Below are positions 7,757-15,986 of a stretch of 64,000 nt of DNA, piece after piece. How positions within the stretch are numbered: the first letter of the stretch is position 1; each line of letters starts with the position of its first letter. Location of the stretch: positions 1 to 64,000 of the forward strand of contig CAWBNK010000016.1 of NCBI GenBank assembly GCA_963790065.1, given 5' to 3'. The notes under the pieces are model-generated. The model did no database searches and had not been told where the DNA came from. It was given only the letters and a program-made list of their open reading frames with translations. The stretch is from Palsa-504 sp963790065 (lineage in GTDB: Bacteria > Actinomycetota > Actinomycetes > Streptosporangiales > Streptosporangiaceae). Made by a program: the position numbers and the translations under genes.

Positions 7757-8929
7757 TCAGCTGGCCAGGGCGGCGACCTGTTCGGTCGCGCGGTCTATTT
7801 CTTCCTCGGTGTTGTAGTAGTGCGGGGAAAACCGGATCAGGGGATGCACGTCGCGGTCCTGGGTGTCGAGCGGGTCGTGCCCGGGCACGGTGGTGGGCAC
7901 GTTGACCCCGGCGCCGCGCAGGACCGCGGCGGCCTGCTCCGCCGTTACCCCGCTGATCTTGGCGGTGACTATCGCGCAGCGGACCTGGCCGAGGTCGTAG
8001 ACGGTGACACCGGGCAGCGCGGCGAGCTGGTCCCTGAGCTTGGCGCCCAGGGCGATGGCACGCTGGCCGATCGCCTCCAGGCCCAGGTCGAGGGCCTGCC
8101 GCACGGCGGCACCCAGGCCCAGGATGTTGACGTAGCTGTGCTCCCAGGTGGCGAACCGCCGCGCGCCGCGCGCCCAGGTGAAGCCGTGATCGCCGTCCCA
8201 GTCCGCCGAGCCGATCTCGGCGACGAACGGGTCGAGCCGGTCCAGCGCGGCGTTGCGCACCCACAAGAACCCGGTGCCCCGCGGGCCGCGCAGGAACTTG
8301 CGGCCGGTGCCGGTCAGCATGTCGCAGCCGATCGCGTCCACGTCGACCGGGAACTGGCCGGCCGACTGGGTGGCATCCAGCAGGTACAGGGCGCCGCAGG
8401 CGCGGGCGATCCGCCCGATCGCGGCGGCGGGCTGGACCAGGCCGCCGCTGGTCGGCACGTGGCTCACCCCGATCAGCCGGGTCCGCTCGCAGGCCAGCCG
8501 TTCCAGCGCGGCCACGTCCAGCTGGCCGTGCTCATCATTGGGCACCACGACGACCTCGGCGCCAGCACGCCGGGCGGCCTGCCAGTAGGCCAGCACGTTG
8601 CTGCCGTACTCGGCGCGGCCGGTCAGGATCTGGTCACCGGGGCGCAGCGGGACGGAGTAGAACGCCGCGTTCCAGGCGTGGGTGGCGTTGTCGAACAGCG
8701 CGATCTCCTCGCCCTGGCCGCCGACCAGTTCGGCGATCGCGTCATAGGTGGCGGCGATCGCGTCCCGCGCCTCGGCGGCGGCCTCGTACCCGCCGGCCTC
8801 CGCCTCCCGCCGCAGCTGGCCGGTCATCGCATCCAGCGTCGGCTGCGCCAGCAGCACCGCCCCGGCGTTGTTCAGGTGAATGCGCCCGGCGCAGCCCGGT
8901 GTCTGCGCCCGAAGCGCGTCGATGTCCAC
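7757..8929 (-). CDS. class V aminotransferase (cysteine-desulfurase-like PLP enzyme)
   Basis: 390 residues with the class V fold. LHLN-type substrate loop IHLNNAGAVLL, cofactor-binding aspartate D185 in LYLLDATQSAGQ, and PLP lysine K211 in TGTGRKFLRGPRGTG. This branch includes isopenicillin-N-epimerase-like and selenocysteine-lyase-like enzymes. No desulfurase active-site cysteine loop is evident, so a lyase or aminotransferase of unknown substrate is likeliest. GTG 8929 lies 9 bases after the methyltransferase stop, making this the third gene of an AhpD-like/methyltransferase/aminotransferase operon divergent from the ECF41 sigma factor. Confidence 0.88.
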   Translation of the reverse strand: MDIDALRAQTPGCAGRIHLNNAGAVLLAQPTLDAMTGQLRREAEAGGYEAAAEARDAIAATYDAIAELVGGQGEEIALFDNATHAWNAAFYSVPLRPGDQILTGRAEYGSNVLAYWQAARRAGAEVVVVPNDEHGQLDVAALERLACERTRLIGVSHVPTSGGLVQPAAAIGRIARACGALYLLDATQSAGQFPVDVDAIGCDMLTGTGRKFLRGPRGTGFLWVRNAALDRLDPFVAEIGSADWDGDHGFTWARGARRFATWEHSYVNILGLGAAVRQALDLGLEAIGQRAIALGAKLRDQLAALPGVTVYDLGQVRCAIVTAKISGVTAEQAAAVLRGAGVNVPTTVPGHDPLDTQDRDVHPLIRFSPHYYNTEEEIDRATEQVAALAS

Positions 8930-8938
8930 CGGCTGATG

Positions 8939-9697
8939 TTACGAGACGCTGGCCGGCCACCGCGCGGCCCGCGAGCAGTGGGTCACGTAGGGCAGGTCGA
9001 TCGTGGGCCGGCCGGCGAGTTCGGGGCGGCGCGCGACGAGCTCACGTACCTCGGTGAGCACCGACGCCCGCTCCTCGGCGGGCAGGGTGATGATGTAGCT
9101 CCGTGACCGCACCAGCTCGAGCAGGGTGTCGAGGGTCACCGGGTTGATCCACTCGACGTCATGGCGCTCGATAGGCCCGAACGGCGCCCCCACCCGCGGG
9201 TTGGTGCTGCCCATGTCCTGCTCGGTGCCGCGGTGCATGATCCGTCCGAGCTCCGCCACCCAGCCGACCCGCTCGTCGCGGATGTTCCAGACCAGGCCCA
9301 GCTGCCCGCCTGGGGCGAGCACGCGCGCCACCTCAGGCACCGCTCGCTCGACGTCGACCCAGTGCCAGGCCTGGGCCACCAGGACGGCATCCACGGTGCC
9401 GTCGTCGAGGGGAATGTCCTCGGCCGACCCGCCCAGTACCGGCACCGACGGGAGCGACCGCGCCAGCTGCTCGCGCATCCCGTCGGACGGCTCGACCGCG
9501 ACCACCTCCAGGCCCCGGGCGGCCAGCTGCCTGGTGAGCTGCCCGGTCCCCGCGCCGAGGTCCAGGACCCGCCTGGCCCCAGCCGGGATCAGCCAGGCGA
9601 CCGCCTCCTCGGGGTAGCCGGGCCGCCCGCGGTCGTAGGTGCCGGCCGCCAACCCGAACGACCCCGCCTGCTCGCTCCGGAATCTCGCGTCGCTCAC
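8939..9697 (-). CDS. class I SAM-dependent methyltransferase
   Basis: 252 residues. Motif I is VLDLGAGTGQLT, followed by the acidic loop VVAVEPSDGM and motif VDAVLVAQAWHWVD; the WHW signature is typical of the Methyltransf_11 branch related to UbiE/BioC. The substrate is unknown. Its GTG start (9695-9697) overlaps the TGA of the AhpD-like gene by GTGA, so the two are translationally coupled. The C-terminus ends 9 bases before the aminotransferase. Confidence 0.85.
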   Translation of the reverse strand: MSDARFRSEQAGSFGLAAGTYDRGRPGYPEEAVAWLIPAGARRVLDLGAGTGQLTRQLAARGLEVVAVEPSDGMREQLARSLPSVPVLGGSAEDIPLDDGTVDAVLVAQAWHWVDVERAVPEVARVLAPGGQLGLVWNIRDERVGWVAELGRIMHRGTEQDMGSTNPRVGAPFGPIERHDVEWINPVTLDTLLELVRSRSYIITLPAEERASVLTEVRELVARRPELAGRPTIDLPYVTHCSRAARWPASVS

Positions 9698-10179
9698 TCC
9701 ATCATGCTGGCAAACATCCCGGGCTCGTAGGAACCCCCCTTCTGGTGCACGATCACGGCGAGCCGGTTGGCCGCGTTGATCATGGCGACGCCGGCGATCA
9801 GCGCGGCGATCTGGTCGTCGTCGTAGTGCTTGCGCACCTGGGCCCAGGTCTCGTCGGACACGCCCTGGGAGGCGTCGGCGAGCCGGGTGCCCTCCTCGGC
9901 GAGGGCCAGCGCGGCCTGCTCGGCCTCGGTGAACACGGTGGCCTCGCGCCAGGCGGCGACCAGGTTGAGCCGGACCGCGGTTTCGCCGGCCGCCGCGGCG
10001 TCCTTGGTGTGCATGTCGACGCACCAGCCGCAGCCGTTGATCTGGCTGGCGCGCAGCGCGACCAGCTGCTGCGTGGACTCCGGCAGCGGAGACTGCGCGA
10101 GCACCAGGCTGGCGCTGGCGAACCGCTTGGCGAACTTGGTGGCGAGCTCGTTGCCGAACAGGTTGAACCGGGGTTCCAT
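9694..10179 (-). CDS. carboxymuconolactone decarboxylase/AhpD-like protein
   Basis: 161 residues with the AhpD fold and the redox motif C50-x2-C53-x3-H57 (NGCGWCVDMH) expected of a thiol-dependent peroxidase or disulfide reductase. ECF41 sigma factors are typically encoded beside carboxymuconolactone decarboxylase, oxidoreductase or epimerase genes (the COE group), and this gene is divergent from an ECF41 gene 168 bases away. It is therefore the probable main target of that sigma factor. A TGTCACA element in the intergenic space faces this gene. Confidence 0.9.
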   Translation of the reverse strand: MEPRFNLFGNELATKFAKRFASASLVLAQSPLPESTQQLVALRASQINGCGWCVDMHTKDAAAAGETAVRLNLVAAWREATVFTEAEQAALALAEEGTRLADASQGVSDETWAQVRKHYDDDQIAALIAGVAMINAANRLAVIVHQKGGSYEPGMFASMME

Positions 10180-10238
10180 GACGTCGTCCTTACTCGTGGT
10201 GGACTGGACCAACACGAGATGCCGGTGACCCCGGTCCC

Positions 10239-10308
10239 TGTGACAACGCCGGCTACGTGACGTGCGCCACAACCGCCTCGGTGTCACAAAACGGCGCGGC
10301 CCGGTGTC
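10239..10308. promoter_or_regulatory. divergent ECF41-type promoters
   Basis: TGTCACA, the published ECF41 -35 sequence, occurs on the plus strand at 10282-10288 and on the minus strand at 10245-10239. On the plus strand TGTC follows after 16 bases (consensus CGTC). On the minus strand CATC follows after 17 bases. One copy faces the sigma factor and the other the AhpD-like operon, as expected for autoregulation plus target control. Confidence 0.65.
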
Positions 10309-10347
10309 TGGTGGGTAACGCCGTCGAGAGCGAACAGGAGTCCACCC

Positions 10348-11277
10348 ATGGCCGGCCTGCCTGAAGATCGCGGCGGCAGCATGGGCGGCGACGGCCGCCC
10401 CGACCCCGCCACCGAGGCGTTCCTCGCCCACCGCAACCTGCTGTTCACCGTCGCCTACGAGATGCTCGGCTCGGCCGCCGACGCGGAGGATGTCCTGCAG
10501 GAGACCTGGCTGCGGTGGATCGGCGTCGAACTGGGCACGGTGCGGGATCAGCGTGCGTACCTGGTCCGGATCACCACCCGCCAGGCGCTGGGCCGGCTGC
10601 GTACGCTCGGCCGGCGCAAGGAGTCCTACGTCGGCCCCTGGCTGCCCGAGCCGCTGCTGACCGCGCCCGACGTGGCCGAGGACGTCGAGCTGGCCGACAG
10701 CGTCTCGATGGCGATGCTGCTGGTGCTGGAGACGCTCACGCCGGCCGAGCGCGCGGTGTTCGTGCTGCGCGAGGTGTTCGATCTGGAGTATGACGAGATC
10801 GCCGAAGCCGTCGGCAAAAGCCCGGCCGCGGCCCGGCAGATCGCGCACCGGGCGCGAGCCCATGTCGCGGCGCGCCGGCCCCGCGAGGTGGTTTCCCCGG
10901 CCGAGACCCGGGCTGCGCTCGAGGCGTTCCAGCGGGCGGCCGAAACGGGCGATCTGCAGCGCCTGCTCGACATCCTCGCGCCGGACGTCGTCTTCCTGGG
11001 CGACGGCGGCGGGGTCAAGCAGGCCGCGCTGGCGCCCATCGTGGGGGCCCGCCGGGTGGCCCGCATGCTGGTCGCCGGCCTGGCGAGGATCGCCGCCGCC
11101 TCATCGCTGCAGCCGGCCCAGGTCAACGGCTACCCGGCGCTGATCATCCGCCTCGACGGCCAGGTCGACACCGTGGTAGCGGTACGTATCGACGACGGCC
11201 TCATCACCGGGCTGTACGCCGTGCGCAATCCCGCGAAGCTATCGCACATGGAGCGGGAGACCACCCTGCGCCGCTGA
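10348..11277 (+). CDS. ECF41-family RNA polymerase sigma factor
   Basis: 309 residues. Region 2 (about 20-85, including AEDVLQETWLRW) and region 4 (about 130-175, FDLEYDEIAEAVGKSPAAARQ) are followed by a SnoaL/NTF2-like C-terminal domain (190-300). The linker WLPEPLL and the late NPAKLSHM (cf. NPDKL) are ECF41 hallmarks. In this group the C-terminal extension replaces an anti-sigma factor and controls activity in cis; none is encoded nearby. ATG 10348 has a caggag site. It probably transcribes itself and the divergent AhpD-like operon. Confidence 0.92.
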   Translation: MAGLPEDRGGSMGGDGRPDPATEAFLAHRNLLFTVAYEMLGSAADAEDVLQETWLRWIGVELGTVRDQRAYLVRITTRQALGRLRTLGRRKESYVGPWLPEPLLTAPDVAEDVELADSVSMAMLLVLETLTPAERAVFVLREVFDLEYDEIAEAVGKSPAAARQIAHRARAHVAARRPREVVSPAETRAALEAFQRAAETGDLQRLLDILAPDVVFLGDGGGVKQAALAPIVGARRVARMLVAGLARIAAASSLQPAQVNGYPALIIRLDGQVDTVVAVRIDDGLITGLYAVRNPAKLSHMERETTLRR

Positions 11278-11294
11278 GCCCGGGCCGCCGTCCG

Positions 11295-12245
11295 TTAGGG
11301 GTACAGCGGCTCGCGTTCCTTTATGATGGGGCGCCAGCGGCTGGGGTCGGGGTTCCAGTTCCGCCAGCTTCCGTCCGGGCCGAGCTCGTCCCACCCGTAG
11401 TGTGATTCCTCTTCGAATTCGTACTGGGACTGGATCGCGACGCGGCCCGGCCCGGTCAGCCGGATCATTGGGATGAGCTTCCAGTGCGCCCGGGGGGACT
11501 CCGGGCGCTCCATGTGGATGTTCATAAGCACCTTCGGGTCCTTGTAGAGCAGGGCCCGCGGGGTGAGGTAGATCCGCTCGCCGTCGCGCAGGTCACGGAT
11601 GAAGACGTTCCCGCAGGCATGCAGGATCAGCAGCCCGCGCTGCTGCGCGGTGAACCGGTCCACGTACCGCCCGCGCGGGTAGAAAAACTCCCGATTGTTG
11701 CCTTTGCCGAGGGCCCACCAGGTGCGGGTGTGGAGCCAGTCGTAGGAAACCGCCGAGGTCGCCACCAGGAAATGGTGCTCGGCGACTTCAATGGCCTGGC
11801 CGCCCTCGAGCGGTATGGCGATGAGCTCACCCGGATCGTCGTCGGAGAAGGCGATACGTCCCGGGCCCGACGCCTCCATCATTACCAGCGGCATCCCGGC
11901 CTTGCGCCGGTCCCAGCCCTTCTGCATCTGCCGCGCGGCCAGCTGCGTCGTAGGGTCGGTCCACAGCAGGACGTGATGAGAGAAGTAGACCTGGTCGCCC
12001 GGAGCGAGAGTCATTTCCGCCACCGGCACGTAGGTTCCGGCGATCTGGCAGACAGACCGGCCGAACTGGATCCGGGCCAGGTCGCGGATCGGCGGCTGCT
12101 CCACCCATCCTTCGTCGTCGCGGAGCTCGCGCGTGTTGACCGGCGCCCCGCAGTTCGGGCAGGCCGGGCTGCTCGCATCGGAGCTCAGCCGGCAGTAGGG
12201 GCAGACGTAGCCGGGGGAGGCCCCCAGGCCAGGGTGCTCGCTCAT
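11295..12245 (-). CDS. AIM24-family protein with N-terminal zinc ribbon, copy A
   Basis: 316 residues. The N-terminus has a two-knuckle zinc ribbon (CPYC...CPNC, about 15-35), followed by an AIM24/TIGR00266-type double beta-sandwich with landmarks CQIAGTYVPVAEMTLAPGD, FSHHVLLW, GRIAFS and a second half beginning GLLILHACGN. Mitochondrial AIM24 helps organise the inner membrane; bacterial members are uncharacterised. It is the second gene of a tandem pair: the upstream paralogue ends 15 bases before ATG 12245. A WDELGPDGSWRNWNP tail of about 45 residues is absent from copy B. The gene ends 17 bases from the convergent ECF41 sigma gene. Confidence 0.85.
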   Translation of the reverse strand: MSEHPGLGASPGYVCPYCRLSSDASSPACPNCGAPVNTRELRDDEGWVEQPPIRDLARIQFGRSVCQIAGTYVPVAEMTLAPGDQVYFSHHVLLWTDPTTQLAARQMQKGWDRRKAGMPLVMMEASGPGRIAFSDDDPGELIAIPLEGGQAIEVAEHHFLVATSAVSYDWLHTRTWWALGKGNNREFFYPRGRYVDRFTAQQRGLLILHACGNVFIRDLRDGERIYLTPRALLYKDPKVLMNIHMERPESPRAHWKLIPMIRLTGPGRVAIQSQYEFEEESHYGWDELGPDGSWRNWNPDPSRWRPIIKEREPLYP

Positions 12246-12260
12246 CGCGGCGCTCCGATC

Positions 12261-13052
12261 TCAGCTGCTGTGCCGGTGGACATACATCGACTGGATCCCG
12301 ACACGTCCCGGGCCGGTCAGCTCTGCCCAGTTCGCGTGCCGGAAACCCGCGCCGGCCTGTACCGGGACGGGGCTGATCGTGACCGGGGCGTCCTTGTAGA
12401 GAAACCCGCCCGGCTCGACCAGGATCTTCTCGCCGACGCCCAGCCGCCGCTGGAAGACGTTGCCGTACCCGTGGAGCAGCAGGAGCCCCTGGGTGTCGCT
12501 GGCCACGAACCGGTCCAGGTACATCCCGGGCCCGCCGTGGAACATGCTGGCCAGCTTGTCGATCCGGATGAAGTCATAGCCGACGTTCTGCGACGCGGCC
12601 AGAAACGCGTGGCCGCGGACGTCGGTTTCTACCTCGGGATGGAGCGGGAGCACGACCACCTCGCCGGACGCATCGCGCGTGACGGCGATCCGGCCTGGGC
12701 CTTGCGCCTCGATCACCGCGTGCGGCATCCCGGCCATGGTGCGCTGGCCGCGCTTTTTCAGGTTCTTCCCGGTCAGGGAGACTGTCCGCTCCTTCCACAG
12801 CAGCGTGTGCTGCTCGAAGAAGATAGTGTCGCCGTCGGCCAGGGTGAACTCGGCCACCGGGACGACTTGGCCCGCGATCTGGCAGGTGACGTTCCCGACC
12901 CGGAACTCCGCCATCTCCCGCAGCCTGGGCGCCGCACGCCACCCCGACTCCGACACCGAGTTCGCGACGTTCAGAGGTGCCCCGCACGTCCCGCAGCTGG
13001 TGCGATCCGGCTCGTTCTCGTAGTGGCACCACGAGCAGGCAATCCGCTCCAC
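12261..13052 (-). CDS. AIM24-family protein with N-terminal zinc ribbon, copy B
   Basis: 263 residues and clearly paralogous to the next gene. It has the ribbon CSWC...CGTC (about 5-25), then FRVGNVTCQIAGQVVPVAEF, FFEQHTLLWKE, GRIAVTRD, GLLLLHGYGN and GRVGIQSMY in the same order. GTG 13052 is chosen because GGAGGGAG lies 8 bases upstream, although the frame stays open further. First gene of the two-gene operon, so the two proteins may form a hetero-oligomer (inference). Copy B lacks the C-terminal tail of copy A. Confidence 0.85.
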   Translation of the reverse strand: MERIACSWCHYENEPDRTSCGTCGAPLNVANSVSESGWRAAPRLREMAEFRVGNVTCQIAGQVVPVAEFTLADGDTIFFEQHTLLWKERTVSLTGKNLKKRGQRTMAGMPHAVIEAQGPGRIAVTRDASGEVVVLPLHPEVETDVRGHAFLAASQNVGYDFIRIDKLASMFHGGPGMYLDRFVASDTQGLLLLHGYGNVFQRRLGVGEKILVEPGGFLYKDAPVTISPVPVQAGAGFRHANWAELTGPGRVGIQSMYVHRHSS

Positions 13053-13206
13053 GGCGGCAGCTCCCTCCGGTCGGCAGGCAGCCGCCTGACACCGGCGCTT
13101 ATCATCGCATAATCGGGCCATCCGCACTGCTAGGGGCACGGTACTCCGCCCGAGCCATATCCAGAAGCAACGAAGAACCAGCCCTGAATCTGACCCCGTC
13201 ACGCGG

Positions 13207-13240
13207 ACGTGGCCTGCCCGCTGGTGCGGGCAGGCCACGT
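13207..13240 (-). terminator. hairpin terminator of the secreted propeller gene
   Basis: A perfect 15-bp stem (13207-13221 with 13226-13240) closes a TGGT loop. It lies 36 bases beyond the stop of the propeller gene and before the AIM24 operon promoter. There is no U-tract, which is usual in high-GC actinobacteria. Confidence 0.7.
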
Positions 13241-13275
13241 GGCTGGCTATCCGGGCGGTCAGGTTATCCGGCCGG

Positions 13276-14391
13276 TCAGGCGACCAGCGGGTCCACCGTC
13301 TCCTGGTGGAAGCTCCCGTTGCTGTCCTCCCAGTAGAAGTACAGGCCGCCTTCGTAGCTGAACATCGCGATGTTGTCGCTGCCGTCGTTAGCGGTAATGC
13401 TCGGGTCGGATCCGGGCAGCACCGTGCGTGGGTTCTGAGCGACCCAGGATCCGCTGCCGTTAACGGCGCAGTAGTCGTACGGTCCCGGCGCGGTGATGCA
13501 CACCCCGTCGCCGAATCCCTGGTTCACCGTCGTGATGGACGGTGCCCCGTCGACGAGCGGGCCGTTTACCACCTGCAGGTTCCACCCCGTGCGGCCGTCC
13601 TGCTGCCAGTAGAAGCTCAAGCTGTTATTCGGCCCTTCGACGGCGATGTTGGCGGAGCCGTCGTTCCCGGTGATGGCGGGGACGGAGTAGGCCGTCCCGG
13701 CCCCGGCCACGGTCTCGGCGTCCCACCCGCTGGCGTCGTCCTTCTGGTAGTAGAAGTCCAGGCTGTTGTTGGGTCCTTCGGCGGCCACGTTCGCGTAGCC
13801 GTCGTGGTACGTGATGACCGGTGCGGAGAAGGTGGTGAGGAAGTAGGCCACCGACTCGTAGTGCCAGGCGGCGGTGCCGTTGAGCGCCCACCAGGAGTTC
13901 AGGCAGTGCCCGGGGCCCTCGGCGACGATGATCACGCCATCGTCCGTGACCGCCAGGGACGGCGCCGAATAGGTCGACCTCGCGTTGCCGACGTACTCTT
14001 CCTGCCAGCCCTGGGCGCCAATCTGCTGCCAGTAGAAGTCCAGGCTGTTGGACGCGCCCTCGGCCGCAATGACCACGCCGTTACCGTCCTGCGCAATGGT
14101 CGGCGCGGAGAAGGTGGTGCCAGCGGGCGCGACCTGCTCACTGCGCCAGAGGTTGGTGCCGTGCAGGTTCCAGTAGAACTCGAGCCCGTCGGCGGGGGTC
14201 TGCACGGCGATGACCGTGTTGCCGCCCGCCACCGTGATGGCCGGCCGCGGGTACGAGTCTGCCGCTGACGCGCTGGGCGCCGATGCGGCCAGCGCCGCAC
14301 CCGCCAGGCTGACGGCCACGGCTCCGGCGGCGAGCATCCGGACCCCCGAGCGGGCGGTGATCGCGTGCCAGCGTGATCTGATGATGTTCAC
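13276..14391 (-). CDS. secreted protein of seven propeller-like repeats
   Basis: 371 residues. A signal peptide (basic start, hydrophobic 18-37, cleavage near ASA-AD at 43-45) is followed by seven consecutive repeats of about 47 residues from 47 to the end. The repeat pattern is SAP-x-I, then an N/D-G turn, a V/I-A-x-EGP strand, NSLDFYWQ, GW and a V-x-GAGT-x-Y closing strand. Seven units of this kind suggest a closed seven-bladed beta-propeller, perhaps sugar- or surface-binding like bacterial lectin propellers (inference). Repeat 6 has diverged and carries two cysteines. It is exported and unlinked to an obvious operon. Confidence 0.8.
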   Translation of the reverse strand: MNIIRSRWHAITARSGVRMLAAGAVAVSLAGAALAASAPSASAADSYPRPAITVAGGNTVIAVQTPADGLEFYWNLHGTNLWRSEQVAPAGTTFSAPTIAQDGNGVVIAAEGASNSLDFYWQQIGAQGWQEEYVGNARSTYSAPSLAVTDDGVIIVAEGPGHCLNSWWALNGTAAWHYESVAYFLTTFSAPVITYHDGYANVAAEGPNNSLDFYYQKDDASGWDAETVAGAGTAYSVPAITGNDGSANIAVEGPNNSLSFYWQQDGRTGWNLQVVNGPLVDGAPSITTVNQGFGDGVCITAPGPYDYCAVNGSGSWVAQNPRTVLPGSDPSITANDGSDNIAMFSYEGGLYFYWEDSNGSFHQETVDPLVA

Positions 14392-14864
14392 TGGTTCCCC
14401 TCGTTCCTACTGCCGCCGGCCCTGCGCCGGTCAGTCGCTGCCCCTCCGTTACGGCCCCGCTGAATTCTGGCCGTACCCGAAAGGCGATCTCATTAGGTGG
14501 AGAGCCGTGGCGGCTGTGGTAAATACCGCGAAATTTTACTGATTTATCCCGACCGTCAATCTTCCCGGCCGCATTCCCGCAGAATTGAGGACGCGCCGAT
14601 ACGCCGGCCGGCGTAAACCCGAGTCTGCCCTGGTGAGCGTGGAGGGAGAAGCATGATCGCGGGCAGTTCGGACCAAATAGCGACCGAAAGTGCCCGCGAT
14701 CATGAAAGGCCCCGGATTGCTCTCCCGAAGTCAGCTTCCCCGCACCCTGAGCCGGCCATGATCGCGGCCAAAAACGGGCCGATCAATGATCGTGGCCAGG
14801 AATGGGCGCTATCCGCCGCGAACTGGCCACGATCATGAGAATGAACCTGGGCTAGGTAACGTTT
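14392..14864. other. intergenic region carrying hairpin repeats
   Basis: No convincing gene. It is less GC-rich near 14510-14560, probably the promoter of the propeller gene, whose start is at 14391. The right half contains five copies of a 13-base element listed separately. Confidence 0.55.
14653..14836. repeat. cluster of five 13-mers forming two equal hairpins
   Basis: The element ATGATCGYGGSCA occurs on plus at 14653, 14758 and 14786 and inverted at 14691-14703 and 14824-14836. It forms two perfect 13-bp stems (14653-14665 with 14691-14703; 14786-14798 with 14824-14836), each with a loop of exactly 25 bases of different sequence. The stems differ from each other at three positions that covary, so pairing is kept. 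This looks like a REP/MITE-like element or a structured RNA, not chance. Confidence 0.75.
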
Positions 14865-15068
14865 TCAGGCCGCCACGCGCTGCTGGATGTAAACCGGCCG
14901 GCGCGGCGGAACCGCGCTGCCGTCCGGCAACAGCTCGCCCGTGTCGTCGAACAGGATGACGCCGTTGCAGAGCAGGCTCCAGCCTTGCTCGGCGTGACAG
15001 GCGATGGTGCGGGCCGCGTCACGGTCGTGGCGGTCAGCCGGCGGACATGGGGGCTGGTGCGGGCACAT
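14865..15068 (-). CDS. DUF5999 family protein
   Basis: 67 residues beginning MCPHQPPCPPADRHDRDAA and containing EQGWSLLCNGVILFDDTGEL, the signature of DUF5999, a small cysteine-containing actinobacterial protein of unknown role. ATG 15068 lies inside the 3' end of the sigma-factor gene (35-base overlap in another frame), implying coupled translation. Confidence 0.9.
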   Translation of the reverse strand: MCPHQPPCPPADRHDRDAARTIACHAEQGWSLLCNGVILFDDTGELLPDGSAVPPRRPVYIQQRVAA

Positions 15069-15843
15069 CGCTGGCCCCGGGTAAGTTCGCCGCGGCCAGG
15101 ACGGGCCGCGCCGAGGACCGCGCCGAGCCGACGGTCCGCGCCGAGGACCGCGCCGAGCCGACGGTCCGCGCCGAGGACCGCGCCGAGCCGACGGTCCGCG
15201 CCAAGGGCCGCGCCGAGGACCGCGGCGCGGCCGGCTCGGCGTTGATCAGCGCCGCGATGGCCGGGTAGCGGCGCATCCGGTCCAGGTAGCGGCTGCGGGT
15301 CGGGCCGATGCTGCCGACGGGTATCCCCAGCCTGGCGCTGACCTCGGCGTACGGCAGCGGCGGGTCCGCGATGAGCAGAGCCATCAGCTGCTGGCCCGCC
15401 GGGGGCAGGTGAGTGAAGGCCTCGCGCAGCGCCGCCTGGCGTTCGGCCGCGAGCAGTTCGTGATCGGCCGACTCGGCCTGCTCGTCCGGGATGTTCTCGG
15501 TGTCGAGCTCAAAAGCAACGGACCCGTAGCAAGCACGCGAGACGCGCCAGCATTCCCGGTGGGTGGTGGTGGCGAGCCACCCGGGCAGCGCGGCCGGATC
15601 GCGGAGCTTGCTTAGCTGGTCCACCAGGCGCACCCAGACGTTCTGGCCAACGTCGTCGGCATCGGCCCGGCCCAGCCGGTACTTGCGGCAGATCGACCAG
15701 ATCAGCGGAGCGTACCGCTCGACAAGCGCATCCCAGGCCTGCCTGTCGCCGCCTCTGGCCCGGGCTACCAGGCCGGCCACCCCGCAGTCATCGAGGTTCG
15801 TTCGGGTAGTTCCGCAAGGAGCGTAGGCGGTCGCAACTGGCAT
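15034..15843 (-). CDS. sigma-70 family RNA polymerase sigma factor
   Basis: 269 residues. Region 2 (about 40-100: WSICRKYRLGRADADDVGQNVWVRL) and region 4 (about 140-195: LPPAGQQLMALLIADPPLPYAEVSARLGIPVGSIG) are those of a short ECF-like factor. The C-terminal 70 residues are a low-complexity basic tail with three exact ten-residue repeats RTVGSARSSA, encoded by a 30-base tandem repeat. ATG 15843 has an AGGGAG site. No anti-sigma gene adjoins; the DUF5999 gene overlaps its end. The basic tail is unlikely to belong to the core fold. Confidence 0.85.
   Translation of the reverse strand: MPVATAYAPCGTTRTNLDDCGVAGLVARARGGDRQAWDALVERYAPLIWSICRKYRLGRADADDVGQNVWVRLVDQLSKLRDPAALPGWLATTTHRECWRVSRACYGSVAFELDTENIPDEQAESADHELLAAERQAALREAFTHLPPAGQQLMALLIADPPLPYAEVSARLGIPVGSIGPTRSRYLDRMRRYPAIAALINAEPAAPRSSARPLARTVGSARSSARTVGSARSSARTVGSARSSARPVLAAANLPGASDVPAPAPMSAG
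15111..15200. repeat. three exact 30-base tandem repeats inside the sigma gene
   Basis: Units 15111-15140, 15141-15170 and 15171-15200 are identical and in frame, adding ten residues each to the C-terminal tail. Partial, diverged copies flank them. Such a tract can change length by slippage without breaking the frame. Confidence 0.9.
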
Positions 15844-15986
15844 GATCTGGTTCTCCCTTAGCCCTGCCGATAACCCTGCCGCTATCTGACGTGATGACAG
15901 CTTCGGCGGGCGGGTGTCCCGATGTCATGAGGTACGAGTCCCGTTGCACCCGGGAACTATCGGCCCAGCTGAACCGAGGACGCGTC

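Noticed and set aside
14653..14838. 61-residue plus-strand ORF over the hairpin repeats
   Set aside because: Its codons are made of the 13-mer repeats, and the covarying stems explain the sequence better than coding.
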